Below are positions 13,051 through 24,308 of a stretch of DNA of 64,000 nucleotides, piece after piece. The DNA comes from Diatrype stigma (lineage: Eukaryota; Ascomycota; Sordariomycetes; Xylariales; Diatrypaceae), in assembly GCA_022225965.2 (NCBI GenBank), contig JAKJXP020000030.1, forward strand, positions 186,001-250,000. The letters are read 5' to 3'. Position 1 is the stretch's first letter. Each line of letters starts with the position of its first letter. The notes below the pieces were generated by a model. It made no database searches. It was not told the DNA's origin and saw only the letters and a list, made by a program, of their open reading frames with translations. Position numbers and translations under genes: made by a program.

Positions 13051-13613
13051 CGGGGTCCTGATCTCCATCCCCAGGCCCAGGTACTATAGACCTTATCAAA
13101 GATAGCTGGCTAGCTTGGCCCTCCTCCGCCTTAGCCCTTCCCACCCCTGGTCACCCCTACCCATCGCTCCCCATTGCTCGACATTACTGGGCACACACCC
13201 CTCAGGCCGGATCTGTCACGTCAAGTAGTGTTTCTAGCGGGGTCAATTTTAGTTTCCTGTTTGGCGCCTTTGTCTCAGCGCCTGCAAGCCAAGGCCTTAC
13301 TGGTCCCTTTCGACGTCGACCGCACGCGCACAAGCAGTCCTCTGGTCTGGTCGGTTTGCTACGGAGCACACATAATATAACCTCTCCTCCCTCTCCCCTA
13401 ACTCCTCTAGGCCACGATCCTCCTCCTCCCCCCCCTCCACGGCGACTTGTCTGCGTAGCCTGTAGGCATCTAGAGCAAGCACAGCACCCGGTCCTCCCTA
13501 TCCCTACCCAAAGTCGTCCGCTTGGCTTGAAACTTCCTTCAAGGGACAGCACATAACTACCTCGTCATCTCCTTCCAGCCAGCCAGACTATCAAGGGAGC
13601 TCAGGTTGTCACC

Positions 13614-14477
13614 ATGCCTGCAACTACAACAAGCAAGCCGAAGCTCGCGCAGCTAACCACGCCCGTCACGGCCACCTTCCCCTCGGAGCTGTCCGCTCTG
13701 TCGGCGAAGACCCCTCTGTCAGCCGTGCCAGATTTCATCAAGGAGGAGTTCCCCAGCAGCGGCAGCTGCGGCGACAAGACGCCGATCACACCGCCCGTGG
13801 CCTACATGGACTTCCTCAAGTCCATGTCGATGCCCTCGCCGGTGGTGGTGCCGGAAAAGCGATCCTCGGGAAGCACGACGACGGAAGAGGACTCGGCGCA
13901 GGAATCGGGGTCGGGATCGGGATCGGTTCCGTCGACCGCCAGCAGCGAGCAGACCGACTGCTCGTGCAAGTGCGGCGGCCACAAGTCGCCCATGCCCACG
14001 CCCACCAGCATGCCGTTCACCTCGCACCCCGCGCAGCCGATGTCCGCCCCGCCCACGGGAGGCGCGGCGGCGTCGTTCCCGAGCCTCCACCTGCCCCCGT
14101 CGCCCGCGCTGTCGACCCTGGACTCGCCCCTCAGCGCGACGACGGCGGCGGCGCGGTCGCCCTTCAGCGCGCGGTCGGTGCGCTCGCCGTTCGACTGGGA
14201 GGCGGCGCTGAAGGCGCGGTACTCGCCGGACTGCAGGGCCACCAAATCCACCTGCACCTCGTCCTCCTCCGCCGCCGCCGCGAAGAGCGTCAGGCATATC
14301 AGGGAGGTGGTCACGAGAACTGTCACCTATACGCCGCGGATGAACCCGGCCCCAAAGGGCAAGCGGAGGAAGACGCACTCGGACTGCTCCAAGAGCAAGG
14401 GTGTAGCGGCGGCGGCAGCAGCCGCAGCAGCAGCAGCATCAGCGGCAGCGACAACAACTCGAACTGACGCGGCTTGA
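13614..14477 (+). CDS. Conserved filamentous-fungal Ser/Pro/Ala-rich protein, function unknown
   Basis: A single open exon of 287 residues. The start codon sits in a good context (ACCATGC), and the codons have strongly C/G-biased third positions. The N-terminal third carries proline-directed short motifs that I associate with a Pezizomycotina-wide uncharacterised family: TPVTATFPSEL, KTPLSAVPDFIKEEF and the block TPITPPVAYMDFLK (about residues 60-75). Next comes a Ser/Gly-rich stretch, a cysteine cluster CSCKCGGH (about residue 120), and a long Pro/Ser/Ala segment. Near residues 225-265 a conserved-looking basic region (VVTRTVTYTPRMNPAPKGKRRKT) could be a nuclear localisation signal. The C-terminus is a polyalanine tract followed by Thr/Ala residues. 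No catalytic domain or membrane segment is visible. The many SP/TP sites suggest a phosphorylated regulatory protein, which is inference. Long frames on the opposite strand are shadows of its codon bias. Confidence 0.8.
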   Translation: MPATTTSKPKLAQLTTPVTATFPSELSALSAKTPLSAVPDFIKEEFPSSGSCGDKTPITPPVAYMDFLKSMSMPSPVVVPEKRSSGSTTTEEDSAQESGSGSGSVPSTASSEQTDCSCKCGGHKSPMPTPTSMPFTSHPAQPMSAPPTGGAAASFPSLHLPPSPALSTLDSPLSATTAAARSPFSARSVRSPFDWEAALKARYSPDCRATKSTCTSSSSAAAAKSVRHIREVVTRTVTYTPRMNPAPKGKRRKTHSDCSKSKGVAAAAAAAAAAASAAATTTRTDAA

Positions 14478-15718
14478 AACTCGCGACAACTTGTATCGAT
14501 TCATCTTTCCCTGTCTACAACTCCGAAATAACTAAAGTCTACACCGTCTCTCATACTCACACTCACACACGCCCACATAAACATACATATTTACGTATTA
14601 TGGCCCCTACACAATTACGGCCCTTACACAAGCGACACGGGTCGTTTGGACCATCTCGTCTTCCTTTTGTCAGCACCTACGGCATCGGGCCATTCCCTTT
14701 CTCGACCAATTAGGTTATTTGCAACTGTATTTATTTATAGACTCAACAACAAAACAATCGCATCATTCATCTCTCGGTGGGGGATCGCTGGAAAACCCCC
14801 CTCCGATACTCGAGAGATGCAACGAATTTACGGCTCTTACTCTGTTATCACTTAACGCAATAATGTGGCGCACTATGTCTGATCACACCCTTTATGGTGG
14901 AGTTCATCGGCGTTGCTGGCGGCGTCCAAACGGTCTGTCTCTTTCTCATACATACTTGAGAAAGTGATACCAAGGGAGGGATTTGGGGGTTATGGAAAAC
15001 GTCGGAACAAGTCTTGTTTGGAAATAGGTACAAGAGAGGGCAAGGGTAGATCAAGCGGGCCAGCTTGGGCCTACCGAGGGGGAGAGGGAGGAGTCGTTTT
15101 TTTCGCGTTCGTGTACCTACATAACAAAATACCTACTGCTGTTTGGATATTATAGTTTCGAGGCCCAATAACATATGCTGTTTTAGGCTGCAGGTATGAA
15201 CTACCTTGGACTAGCATCCTAGAGGCACACCGACTTTGATTATCTATGTACTGACTGTAGCTATACGAATACGTGCGGTGCGGTGCGGTGCGTGTGAGCT
15301 CTGTTTGTTTATGTATGGAAATGATTTATTGTGGTCTCTTATAGGAAGGCCATGTTAACATATTGCGGTCTGGACGCGACCCCAGATGCGGCCTCCGGAA
15401 TGTCGAGAAAATGCAGAAGGCTGGTGGTGGTGCTGGCGATGCTCTGTTCCCGGCGCATCAACCTTGAGGGGGCAAGGGGGAGGGGGGGGTTCTGCGGGAT
15501 TCTTGTCGCGGAGATTGGCCGTCGTCGTTTAACTACCTGGTAAAAAAAGGACCCCATAATAATTTGTGGTTATTTTTGATCTCACGCGAACTCCATGTAG
15601 ATCCCCTGCTGCTGCTGCTGGGCCTGATCCCCAAAGGGAAGATCGTTACCAGATCGTATGCGCAGACATTTCGTACTGTAGAAGCAGAAGCAAATAGTCT
15701 TTCGAAGCATTGCAACCC

Positions 15719-15743
15719 CATCATCATCATCATCATCATCATC
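15719..15743. repeat. (CAT)8 microsatellite
   Basis: Eight tandem CAT/ATC triplets, followed by CATC-type tetramers up to about 15775. Confidence 0.9.
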
Positions 15744-16054
15744 GTCCATCCATCCACCCATCCACCCATCACCAAATCGCACTACATAACTTTAGTACAT
15801 AATCAACTGTACGCCGGGTAGTTAGCTACCTATGTAACTTCACTAAGAACTTCCCAACACACCATCATCGTGAAATTCTTCAACAGCTCCCGTCAGATGA
15901 TCTCGACAGCCAAGACGCGGGTCATAGTATCTACTTGATACTTAGACTATCTCTTGCCTACCTAGGTACCTCCTAACCAATCTTCGTTACCCCGCGAAAA
16001 AGATCGCACACATCATCGACGTGGCTAGTAGCCGACTTGGACAGCCCACTCACG

Positions 16055-16072
16055 CCCCCCCCCCCCCCCCCC
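16055..16072. repeat. Poly-C tract (18 C)
   Basis: An uninterrupted run of 18 cytosines. Such a run is a likely spot for sequencing-length error. Confidence 0.95.
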
Positions 16073-16915
16073 TTAGAACTTACAAGCGCCGTGGATGGGG
16101 TCTCCTCCGCTGGGCTTTTACTTGACGTGTTCATGAGTGCTCCGTATTCTAAGGCGGCGCGTTCCTGTCTCCTGCCTGTGCCTGTGCCTGTGCCTGGGGG
16201 CCACGTATAGATCGTACGCAGTGGTAAACCCTCTGCTACTGTAGCTAAGCAGAGTCGTTAAACTACTGTACCTTAGCAAGTCCCGAGATCCTGGAAGCTG
16301 CATGGCACCTAGACTAGGTAGGACAGGGGTCTCGAGGAACGCATTCTTCTCGACTAAGGTTCACTTGCTATCGATCGTTAACTAAATATGTACATAAATC
16401 CACACATACATGCTACTAGGTATTGCTCACAGGGGGCGAGCAGTTGGGGTCCTGATTTCCCTCCCTGCCTGCCTGCCCCTGCCCCTGGAAGGTTGTCCTG
16501 TCCCTCTTCCAAGGGGTTGCTATTATCGCCCGTTCCGTCCACAGGCGAGAGTTTAAGCGCCGATCGAAAGAAAGAAAAAAAGAAGTCCCCAGTTCTGCCC
16601 AATCAGGATGCGCCATGACCCCCCGTTTCGCGGTGGGGTGGAGCTTTCTAGTCGTGGGGTGTCGTGCAGCAAAAGGGCTCCATTGACCCCTCCTCGCGCA
16701 CTCATTGGCCCGATGGCGCAGGCAGTTAAGCGCCCGCGACTTTGAAATTAACGGCGCGCCGAGATAGACTTGACTGACTGACTTACATACATACACACAT
16801 ACATACACACATACATACCTAGTACTACTACCTACTTCCTTCCTTCTTCCTCTCCTCTCTTACACCTGGGGATGTAGATGGTCCGGTTATCTACCCTCTT
16901 TCGTTCGTACCGTAT

Positions 16916-16941
16916 TCTGCCCTGCCCTGCCCTGCCCTGCC
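16916..16941. repeat. CCTGC pentamer repeat
   Basis: About five tandem CCTGC units, followed by CCGCCTG variants. Confidence 0.85.
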
Positions 16942-19900
16942 CGCCTGCCCGCCTGTTTACGTATGCGAGTACGCACATACGCACATACGAAAGCTAGCCT
17001 CCGATGCCTATCTTGTTTATCGCCCCCCTCCCCTTAACACCCTAGGTCCCCCTTCCCTCGGATGCCTCCTTGTGACCCGGACTAGAGATGATAGCTGACA
17101 GTAGTGGATTCGGCTTTTACCAAATTACTTTAGTTACTCAATGTCCAACTGACTACGTACAAGCTGCCCCTGCCTGAGATACAGTTGGGACAAGAAGCAC
17201 AGACCGGCAACCTAGCTCGCGGTGGCTTATACCTAGGTAACTAGTTATCAAGCGGAAGCCGGAGCAGGGGGTGGCCGCTTCGAAGGTGGCCACCCACGTG
17301 CGGGCAGATGAAGAAAAGCCGTCGAATTATGGCAGACTAGGATAGTAGGATACGGAGCCCGTGCCGGCATCACAGTTACAATAGCGTGCTGGGCGTCGTT
17401 TATTCGATGTGACGAGGGCAGGATTCATCATATGCGTATAATGGTCCTTCCTACCCCCAGTGTGCCCCCGGCTGAAATCTGCCACCACTCTTGGGGTGAT
17501 ATAACATCCATGAATAGGTCACTACGATATTGTCGTGGCATCCCCAGCTCCACCTAGCTTGTAGTGACCATATATAGATGATCCCCCCTCGCTGTGAAAA
17601 GGGGGCAGAACGCGCAAGCCTATGGTAATGTAGGATATCTGCTGGGTATTAGATAAAAAGACAATTGAAAGTGTGACGAAACCGCAGTAGTCCCGTTTGT
17701 TCAGCTACACCTAAACACCCACTTGCCATGTTACCTTGTTACCTGCCCACCTAGCTACTTACGTACTCGGCGAGAGTCTCGGAATGATGAGTTGTGTCGT
17801 TCCTGGTCAACCTCTCGGGCACCTCTCCGGGTCTCTGTTCTTGCCCCACATAGGATATCCTCGAAAGCTTAAGATAGTACGACACGCCCCCCCTCCCCCA
17901 GACAAGGGGAGGGGAGGATCTCTCCTGATTGGCTCTGGGCAACGTGGCACTGGGTATATTATTCTCCGAGATGCCTTCCCGTGAAGCACTAGAGATATGC
18001 GAAACAACACCTCCTGAGCTTGAAACGTGCCACCCATGAACGCCATGCAGGGAGACTGCATCCAACGGGCTTTACTGAAAAGCTAATTTACCCCCAAATG
18101 TGACGACGTCTCTTTGTTTCGTTTCGTTTGTTGTCGGTGACAAAATGGGCTTGGCTTGAAGTAGATGTGACTGATCGAAAAGTCTATCTTGTTGGTTACT
18201 GACAGTGTGAACAAGATCCGTGTGAAGGGGCCAGGCCAGGGCCGTATTCATGTCACCACCAAGATGTGATATTGTATCCCTACTTGGCAGGCAAACCGGG
18301 TAGAATATACCATGAGGGAAAGGGCAAAATTGTAACCAACAGGTATAAAGGACGACCCATCGGCCTTCTCACCATCACCACTATATTCTCAATCACCAAT
18401 CTCGATACGACGTACGATGTCAGAACCCCTTTAACACCAAGCTATGACACTAAGTTCATAACTCACCAACTCTGTGTGATATGACCATATGTTTACAGGA
18501 ATCATCCGGCCAAATTCACGGCTATGAAATGAACTTATGGTCCAATCTACATGAGTATGGATTCAATCCACCGAAGCTCACTAGGTCTCATTATTACTCG
18601 GTACACTTTGCAGATCTTCGACAGTACTCGAGATTGCTGTTGTACGTGTCGACCATGAATCCGAGTATTGAGAGCCGTCCATGGGGGTTTTAAGGCCTAT
18701 GATAGGTACTATCCACAACATGACCACCCTGGCGGACGTCGCGAGCACGGACGACCGGTCTTTCAGGAGTATCCTAGCTGACTTCGTTTGCTCCTCATCT
18801 TCTCGGACCAGTCAGTCTACTAGACATACTTCATCAAGCCGTTCTCTCGCGCTTTGCCTTATATAAAAATAAAATAAAATCATAATATGAATATTGATGT
18901 AATCTCCGCTCCTCGTCAAGCCCTCTTATGTACCTATTGCCTAGACTCATTCGTAAGGGGATCAGAATGATACAGTATCTAAGTTACAATGGCTACAACA
19001 CTGCAGTAGTTGTATCTAGCGCTCACAGTATTCTCAGCTAGTGTATAGCTATACCCCCGTCGCGGAGGGAGGTTTCGATGGTCATACTCACGATCCTAAT
19101 TCACGATGATCTGTCATATCGAACGCATGCAACTAATAATTAATACAAACCTTCCACACCTGTGAATGCAGATCCTCGGTTATGTGCTCGTGAAATTGGA
19201 TAATCCCAACGGCATGGAATCATAAATTTGATGAAACTTCGCCCCTTCGTATGCTGGGAGTGCTGCGATGCTGTTGCTTTCAAGTGGCCACTGCATCTTA
19301 CTTCATAGTGATCGGTACAGTGTATTGGGAGCTGAGATCACCATTGTCAGCTACTATGTACACACCGGAATATACGAGTCTCATATACTCATTTTCATGA
19401 TGAGGTTAATCTGTAACTCTACTTAAGCTTCCATTGAGACTATGCTACAGAGAAGGAACCTCGCTGTATATTTATCGCCAACCTGGTAAAGTACAAGTAG
19501 CGTGATGGCGTTGGAGGAAGACGACTCATAACCACTACTCTCCTGGGAAAAGTCCTATTATAACTCGGGTAGAAGTAGAGAAGTGATGACACTAATAGCG
19601 GAATGCCGCCTACTTGTGTACGCAAGTTCTCCTATTGTCCAATGTATGTATGTACTGGAACAGGTTATGAGTTATAAAAAGAATTCCAATGTTAATTAAG
19701 ATAATGATGTCTCAGACGGGAAGAGTAATGTAATCAAGGAACCAAGGAATTAATTATACAGGGCTTGATATTTTGCTTGATTACTAACGTGGAATAAGGA
19801 GGGAAATCAAATAGGGGGCTCATGAATCTGCGGGTCATATCTCATTCTCTACTCTTTTGACGATTAAGTTGAAGACTAGCATGAAGCACAACTTCGGCTG

Positions 19901-21025
19901 GTAACTACCTACTAACCTAGTAGTCACTAAGAAGTTCGATACTGCATACCTAGGTAGATATGGTAGAGACATAAATTTACTAGAAACATCATTGCCATTC
20001 GTAACGGGGTCATTCATTGCACATGACGTGACAAGATAATCTCATAATAAACATGAAAAGTCTGTGTATGGGTGCCTTCAGATATGCTCAAGTGATTATC
20101 TCCATCAATCGATATTATAGTAGAAAACCCACACGTCTTTGATTTCATCCATTATTGTGTTGGAGTGTGATAGGATGAGCCGTAAGTAGGGTAGCTAATC
20201 TCGTGCTCGACCATGTTTTGATTCGCTCTGGGGGCTGCTGTAACTCGAGACCAGGTGGATGCTTGCGATACCAAAGATGGAACAGAGCTTCCAAGAGCTT
20301 CGTGTCATGATGCCACATGACATCCCTACTCCCATTGAAATGGACTGGGCATATCTGACTTCTGACTACTTACTTAAGTAGTTGGCCATATATGTGCTGA
20401 TATGGAGTAGTTCCTTTCAGGGGGAGCACCAATTATCGATTGTCACATGCAAAGAAAGAGCTAAGCTTGGGATAGCTGAAGAGGACCGTCAAATGCCCCT
20501 CGGGAGCAGGTGCGTCATAGGTGACCCTGTGGCGGGGCGACGTTCGACGGGGGGACAAAGCTAAGCATTTTAGTGGCTCCATTCCCCATATCCACCTAGG
20601 TACAGCACTAGGCTCTACAGGGCTCTACAGCCTAGGTACGGCAGCATTTCCACTGAATGGGAGCTCTGAGCCGAGAAGCGCATGTGGAATGCCGAAACTG
20701 ATGATGCGCAACTTCACCTCACTCCATTGTTTTCCATCCCCCCATCCTCCTATGCTCGTACGTACCTGCCTACTAACTAGGTCATCAATAATTGCAACGC
20801 GAGCTTATCCGTTTGCTGAGTGCATGCACCACTGAAGATAAAACACCTAGAGAATTGGCACGCCGGCCAAACATTCCGATGAGACGATAGCGTGCCGAGC
20901 ACTTAAGACCGCCCGCCCCCTTAAATCGCCCCCGAACCCGCGACGCCGAACGGCACCATCACCATCATCAGCATCCGGCGCAAGCTTCAAGCTACTTAGC
21001 TAGCTGAGGCACCTGCACTTCCACA

Positions 21026-22094
21026 ATGTCGTCGGCCGCAGCCGCACTAGAAGGAGTCAAGGTGCGCCCACGCCCACGCCCATGCCCATGCTCACGCCTC
21101 GAACCCAACCTACACATACTATAAGAGGAGACATCTCTTCACGGTGGCATTAGGTTCTATATATATATAGTTGTTTATGGCCATTATGAAGAACACATGC
21201 ACACACACACATGCACGCGCAAATACCAGGATTGCTGCTAATTACATGCATAACAGGCCTCGATCGAGCGCGTGATCCTCAACCCGGCGTACCATGACGT
21301 GCTGGCGATCGTGAAGGGGGCGCGCAACGGGGCCGTGTACGGGGCCAAGGTGCGGTTCCCGCACGCGCTGGTCATGGTGTTCCTGTTCCGGTCGGGGACG
21401 CTGCGGCAGAAGGCCGACCTCGTCTGGCGGGCCACGCGCACCCACGCGCGCAACCTCGCCAAGTTCGCCGCCATCTACAAGACCGCCTGCTACGCCCTGA
21501 AGCGCTTCGGGGCCACGCCGGGGAAGGAGGGTGAGTTTCTTTTTTTTTTTTTTTTTCTTCTTCTCCTTTTCTTCTCTTCCCCCTCCCCAGACACAGATCG
21601 AGTATAATAGAGGGAGGCAACAGCACAACACACGTGAAAAATATAGAGAGGATCTTTGTTTGTGTCCTTTAGAACACCGTTAGGCTAACTACTTAAAAGG
21701 CCCCTACGACAGCTTCGTGGCCGGCCTGCTGGGGGGCTACCTGGTGTTCGGGCAGCGGGCGCGGCGCAGCGGCAAGATCCCGTCGGTGAACCAGCAGATC
21801 GTGGTGTACGTGTTCGCGCGGGTGGTGCTGGCGCTCGCGCGTCTGGCCGTCAAGCCGCCCGGGCCGGAGGGCCGCGGCGGGGGGCTTCCGTGGGTCTCGG
21901 AGGAGGCGCGGTCGGCGCGCATCAGCCGCCACGCCTGGCCCGTCTTCGCCTCGCTGTCCTGGGCCATGGTCATGCACCTGTTCCGCCGCCATCCCGACGA
22001 GCTCCAGTCCAGCCTGCGCGGCAGCATGACCTACATCTACCAGCAATCGGACGAGTGGGACGGCCTGCGGAACTTCCTGTGGCATAACAAATAA
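21026..22094 (+). CDS. Peroxisomal membrane protein 4 (PMP24/PXMP4-like)
   Basis: Three exons: 21026-21061, 21257-21530 and 21700-22094, giving 234 residues. The introns are 195 and 169 nt with GTGCGC...CAG and GTGAGT...AAG borders. The spliced start reads MSSAAAALEGVK and then enters the conserved core. The assignment rests on blocks typical of the Pmp4 branch of the Tim17/Tim22/Tim23/Pmp24 superfamily: NPAYHDVLAIVKGARNGAVYG, RFPHALVMVFLFRSG, and FVAGLLGGYLVFG after the second splice, plus the length. These proteins are small multispanning proteins of the peroxisomal membrane with no established enzymatic role. Several hydrophobic segments are visible (LLGGYLVFG, VVYVFARVVLALARL, WPVFASLSWAMVMHLF). 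The first exon has only 12 codons, so the exact start is the least certain part. The gene converges on the mannosyltransferase gene 0.8 kb away. Confidence 0.88.
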
Positions 22095-22920
22095 AGCGGA
22101 TCTGAGGAGGCGGGAGAGGAGGGGGGAGAGAGCGAGAGAAAGGGCGCTGTGGTTGCTGATATATGATATGATACGTAATGGATAGGATTGGATGGATGGA
22201 TGAGGTTGGTCGATGATTCCCATCGCACTTATCGACTGGCCAAGAAGGGGGGGGACTTTAGGATGAAAGAAAGATGGGATGAAAGAATTCGTCTGATTGC
22301 CCTTGATTTAGTCTTTGCATTTCAGGTCTGGCCGACGACCTATTGGGCGTTTCTGGGGAATTGCAGGCAGGCAGGGCGGCAGGCGCATCAATCAATATCT
22401 TACTTATGTACATCTATACAGATACCTGTATATAACTCTATATGGTCCTCCGGGCATGACAGCCAGTCGTCTTCGACAATAGAGCATTTGGCACCTACGT
22501 ACCCATGTCACCGGCACAGAGTTGGTCTTCCCCAATCGGATGATCGTTATATGACACGATCTGATAGGAGTATGTTTGCTTCGCATGCTTGGTCCGCCGT
22601 GTCACCGCGGGAGGCAACAGCTTTATCGGGGTCACACCATAGACGGGAACAGACGGAACAAGATCAAGCAGAACAATTCATTTTCTCTTATTTTCCATTT
22701 CTTTCCCCCCCTTTGGTTCCGGCTGCCTGCCTGGAGGTTTTGTTCTTTCCCTCCATCGAGGCCGGTACGTAGGGTCTAATGTCTATGCCTCTACTCAGAT
22801 ACACGTAACCACAACAGTAATAATACACTCCTTTCTTTCTTCTATTTTCCTTTCCCTTTCCTTTTTCCATATCGTTTAACCCGAGCCCAAACCGAGAAAG
22901 CTCTCTCACGCGACCTCGCG
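22095..22920. other. Convergent intergenic region
   Basis: Between the 3' ends of the peroxisomal protein gene (+) and the mannosyltransferase gene (-). It would hold both 3' UTRs. It contains purine-rich and TTTCC-rich low-complexity stretches. No supported gene; the overlapping ORFs here lack domains and codon bias. Confidence 0.6.
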
Positions 22921-24308
22921 TTACAGGTGCTTCCAGCCGTTCGACCACATGATCTGCATCTCGTTAATGAGGCAGGCTTGGCCGGGCTCGTAGCGGGGAA
23001 ACTCCCCCCTAGGGGTCTCGGCCACCCAGCGCTCGAGCCTGCCCTGGACGGTGCGCGCCTCCAGCGAGACCTGGAGGCTGATGTGCCAACCGTTCACGCG
23101 GTTGACCCAGGCGCCGACGACGGCCCAAAAGGCCCCGGGGAAGCGGCCGCTAGCCGATCGCCGGACGGCGCGGTAGGCGGCGACGTCGTAGCCGACGCGG
23201 ACGCTGGGGTTCAGCCAGATGCCCTTTTCGGCCGCCAGGTAGTTGTCGGCGTGGATCAGGCAGCACTCGGAGCCCTCGAGGTGGAAGTCGGCCAGGCTGT
23301 CGTCGATGCCGCGGAACCGCAGGCGCGTCTGGTTGTCGCCGTAGAACGGCGCCGCGTCGAACGCCACGATGCCGTTCCAGCACGACGACACGCGGATAGG
23401 CTCGCCGCGCCACGCCGACTCCCGCGCCCGCGGCGACTGGAACCACGGCCAGTGTAGCGAAGCTGTCTTCAGCCCGAGGTCGTCCCGGAGCGCGAACGTG
23501 TCGTAGTAAAGTGGCGGCGACTTGTAGTCCATCGAGCAGGCCGCCGCGTAATCGCCGTTGCGGGTGTTGAAGAGCGTGATGATGTCCTCGGTCTGGTATT
23601 ATAGGTAACACACCCCCAAGCGTCCTTGTCAGTAGTTTGTGACGTTGGTTGTTCCTTCTACGGCGGCACAGTGGGGACAGGGAAGGGGAAAGGAAAACAT
23701 ACGTCGAAGACTACGTCGTTTAGCCAGAGCACCTTGTCGAAGTACCTGCCCTCGGCTTCCAGCTGCTGCAAAGGCTCCATCGCTTGGTTGCGGACCTTGG
23801 ACAGGTACGGAATGCGGCGCAGCTCGTATTGGTTCTCGGCCTTGTTCCATATCCACCCGGGCTCCCGGGGGCCCTCCGGCGACGGCCGCGTGTCGATCTC
23901 CTCGAGTTGCTCCCATACCGTCATGCCCAGGCTGACCGTGTTGGAAACGCCTCTCTCGTCGAGGGCGGCCTTCAGGTCCGTCAGGGCTTCCTTCGTGTTC
24001 TCCTGAGAACCCGACTCGACGGCGGAGAAGTGGACGTTTCCCGCGCCCAGGTAGTCGACGAGATCCAGCACCGCATTGTTCCACGACTGCCTCTGTATCT
24101 CCTCGGTGTTACGGTGGACGGATACGATGAATACGGTGGTGTTGCCGCTCGGGGACGCGGGGGACCGGCGGTCGGGGGTCAGGTGGGTTCGCTGGGTGTA
24201 CGGCCGGCCGCGGATCAGGTAGATGGCATCGATGAGGAAGAGGAAGCCAAGCACGAGGAGCAATGGGCGCAGGTAGCCGCGCCGGACGCGGCGGTAGCTG
24301 ACGATCAT
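22921..24308 (-). CDS. GT69 (CAP59/CMT1-type) mannosyltransferase
   Basis: Two exons on the minus strand, 24308-23703 and 23592-22921, joined across a 110-nt intron (GTATGT...CAG) in phase 0; 425 residues. The N-terminus is a type II membrane anchor: a basic start MIVSYRRVRRGYLRP, then a hydrophobic segment LLLVLGFLFLIDAIYLI. The lumenal catalytic part shows features of the fungal CAP59 mannosyltransferase family: VFIVSVHRNTEEI, a KVLWLNDVVF segment ending exon 1 (acidic, likely the metal/donor site), GDYAAACSMDY, SCWNGIVAFDA, and an EGSECCLIHADN block. Family members such as Cryptococcus Cmt1 transfer alpha-1,3-mannose from GDP-mannose in the Golgi for glycan or polysaccharide synthesis. Acceptor and linkage cannot be read from sequence, and ascomycetes have several paralogues. 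Divergent from the methyltransferase gene 1.8 kb away. Confidence 0.85.

Larger units (their letters stand above)
10667..13613. other. Gene-free stretch and long leader of the next gene
   Basis: No supported gene. The left part probably continues the decayed retrotransposon; any integrase zinc-binding or gag part would lie here, but I could not recognise it. From about 11.8 kb the sequence becomes GC- and pyrimidine-rich with several overlapping ORFs of 80-150 codons in different frames, none with a recognisable domain. The last kilobase has a CTGCTT-type hexamer repeat (about 12874-12908), a GCAC tetramer repeat (13031-13050) and CT-rich runs. These are typical of a long fungal promoter and 5' leader for the gene starting at 13614. 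Confidence 0.5.
14478..21025. other. 6.5-kb gene-free interval, AT-rich in its second half
   Basis: The first few hundred bases are probably the 3' UTR of the preceding gene. The rest has no supported gene. It holds a CAT trinucleotide repeat (15719-15743), a run of 18 cytosines (16055-16072), a CCTGC pentamer repeat (about 16916-16941), and three perfect copies of the palindrome TACCTAGGTA (15959-15968, 17230-17239, 19947-19956). Between about 17.4 and 20.5 kb the sequence is AT-rich, has stops in all frames and only short open stretches. This looks like old inactivated repeat DNA, but I recognise no element motif there. The last kilobase before 21026 is the promoter region of the peroxisomal protein gene. 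Confidence 0.55.

Noticed and set aside
13719..14378. Arg/Gly-rich antisense ORFs of 219 and 174 codons over the 13.6-kb gene
   Set aside because: They are explained by the strong C/G third-position bias of the sense gene. They have no domain and no sensible composition.
22188..22772. 194-codon + strand ORF between the convergent peroxisomal and mannosyltransferase genes
   Set aside because: It lies in what should be 3' UTR sequence, has low-complexity stretches, and shows no domain or conserved-looking block.
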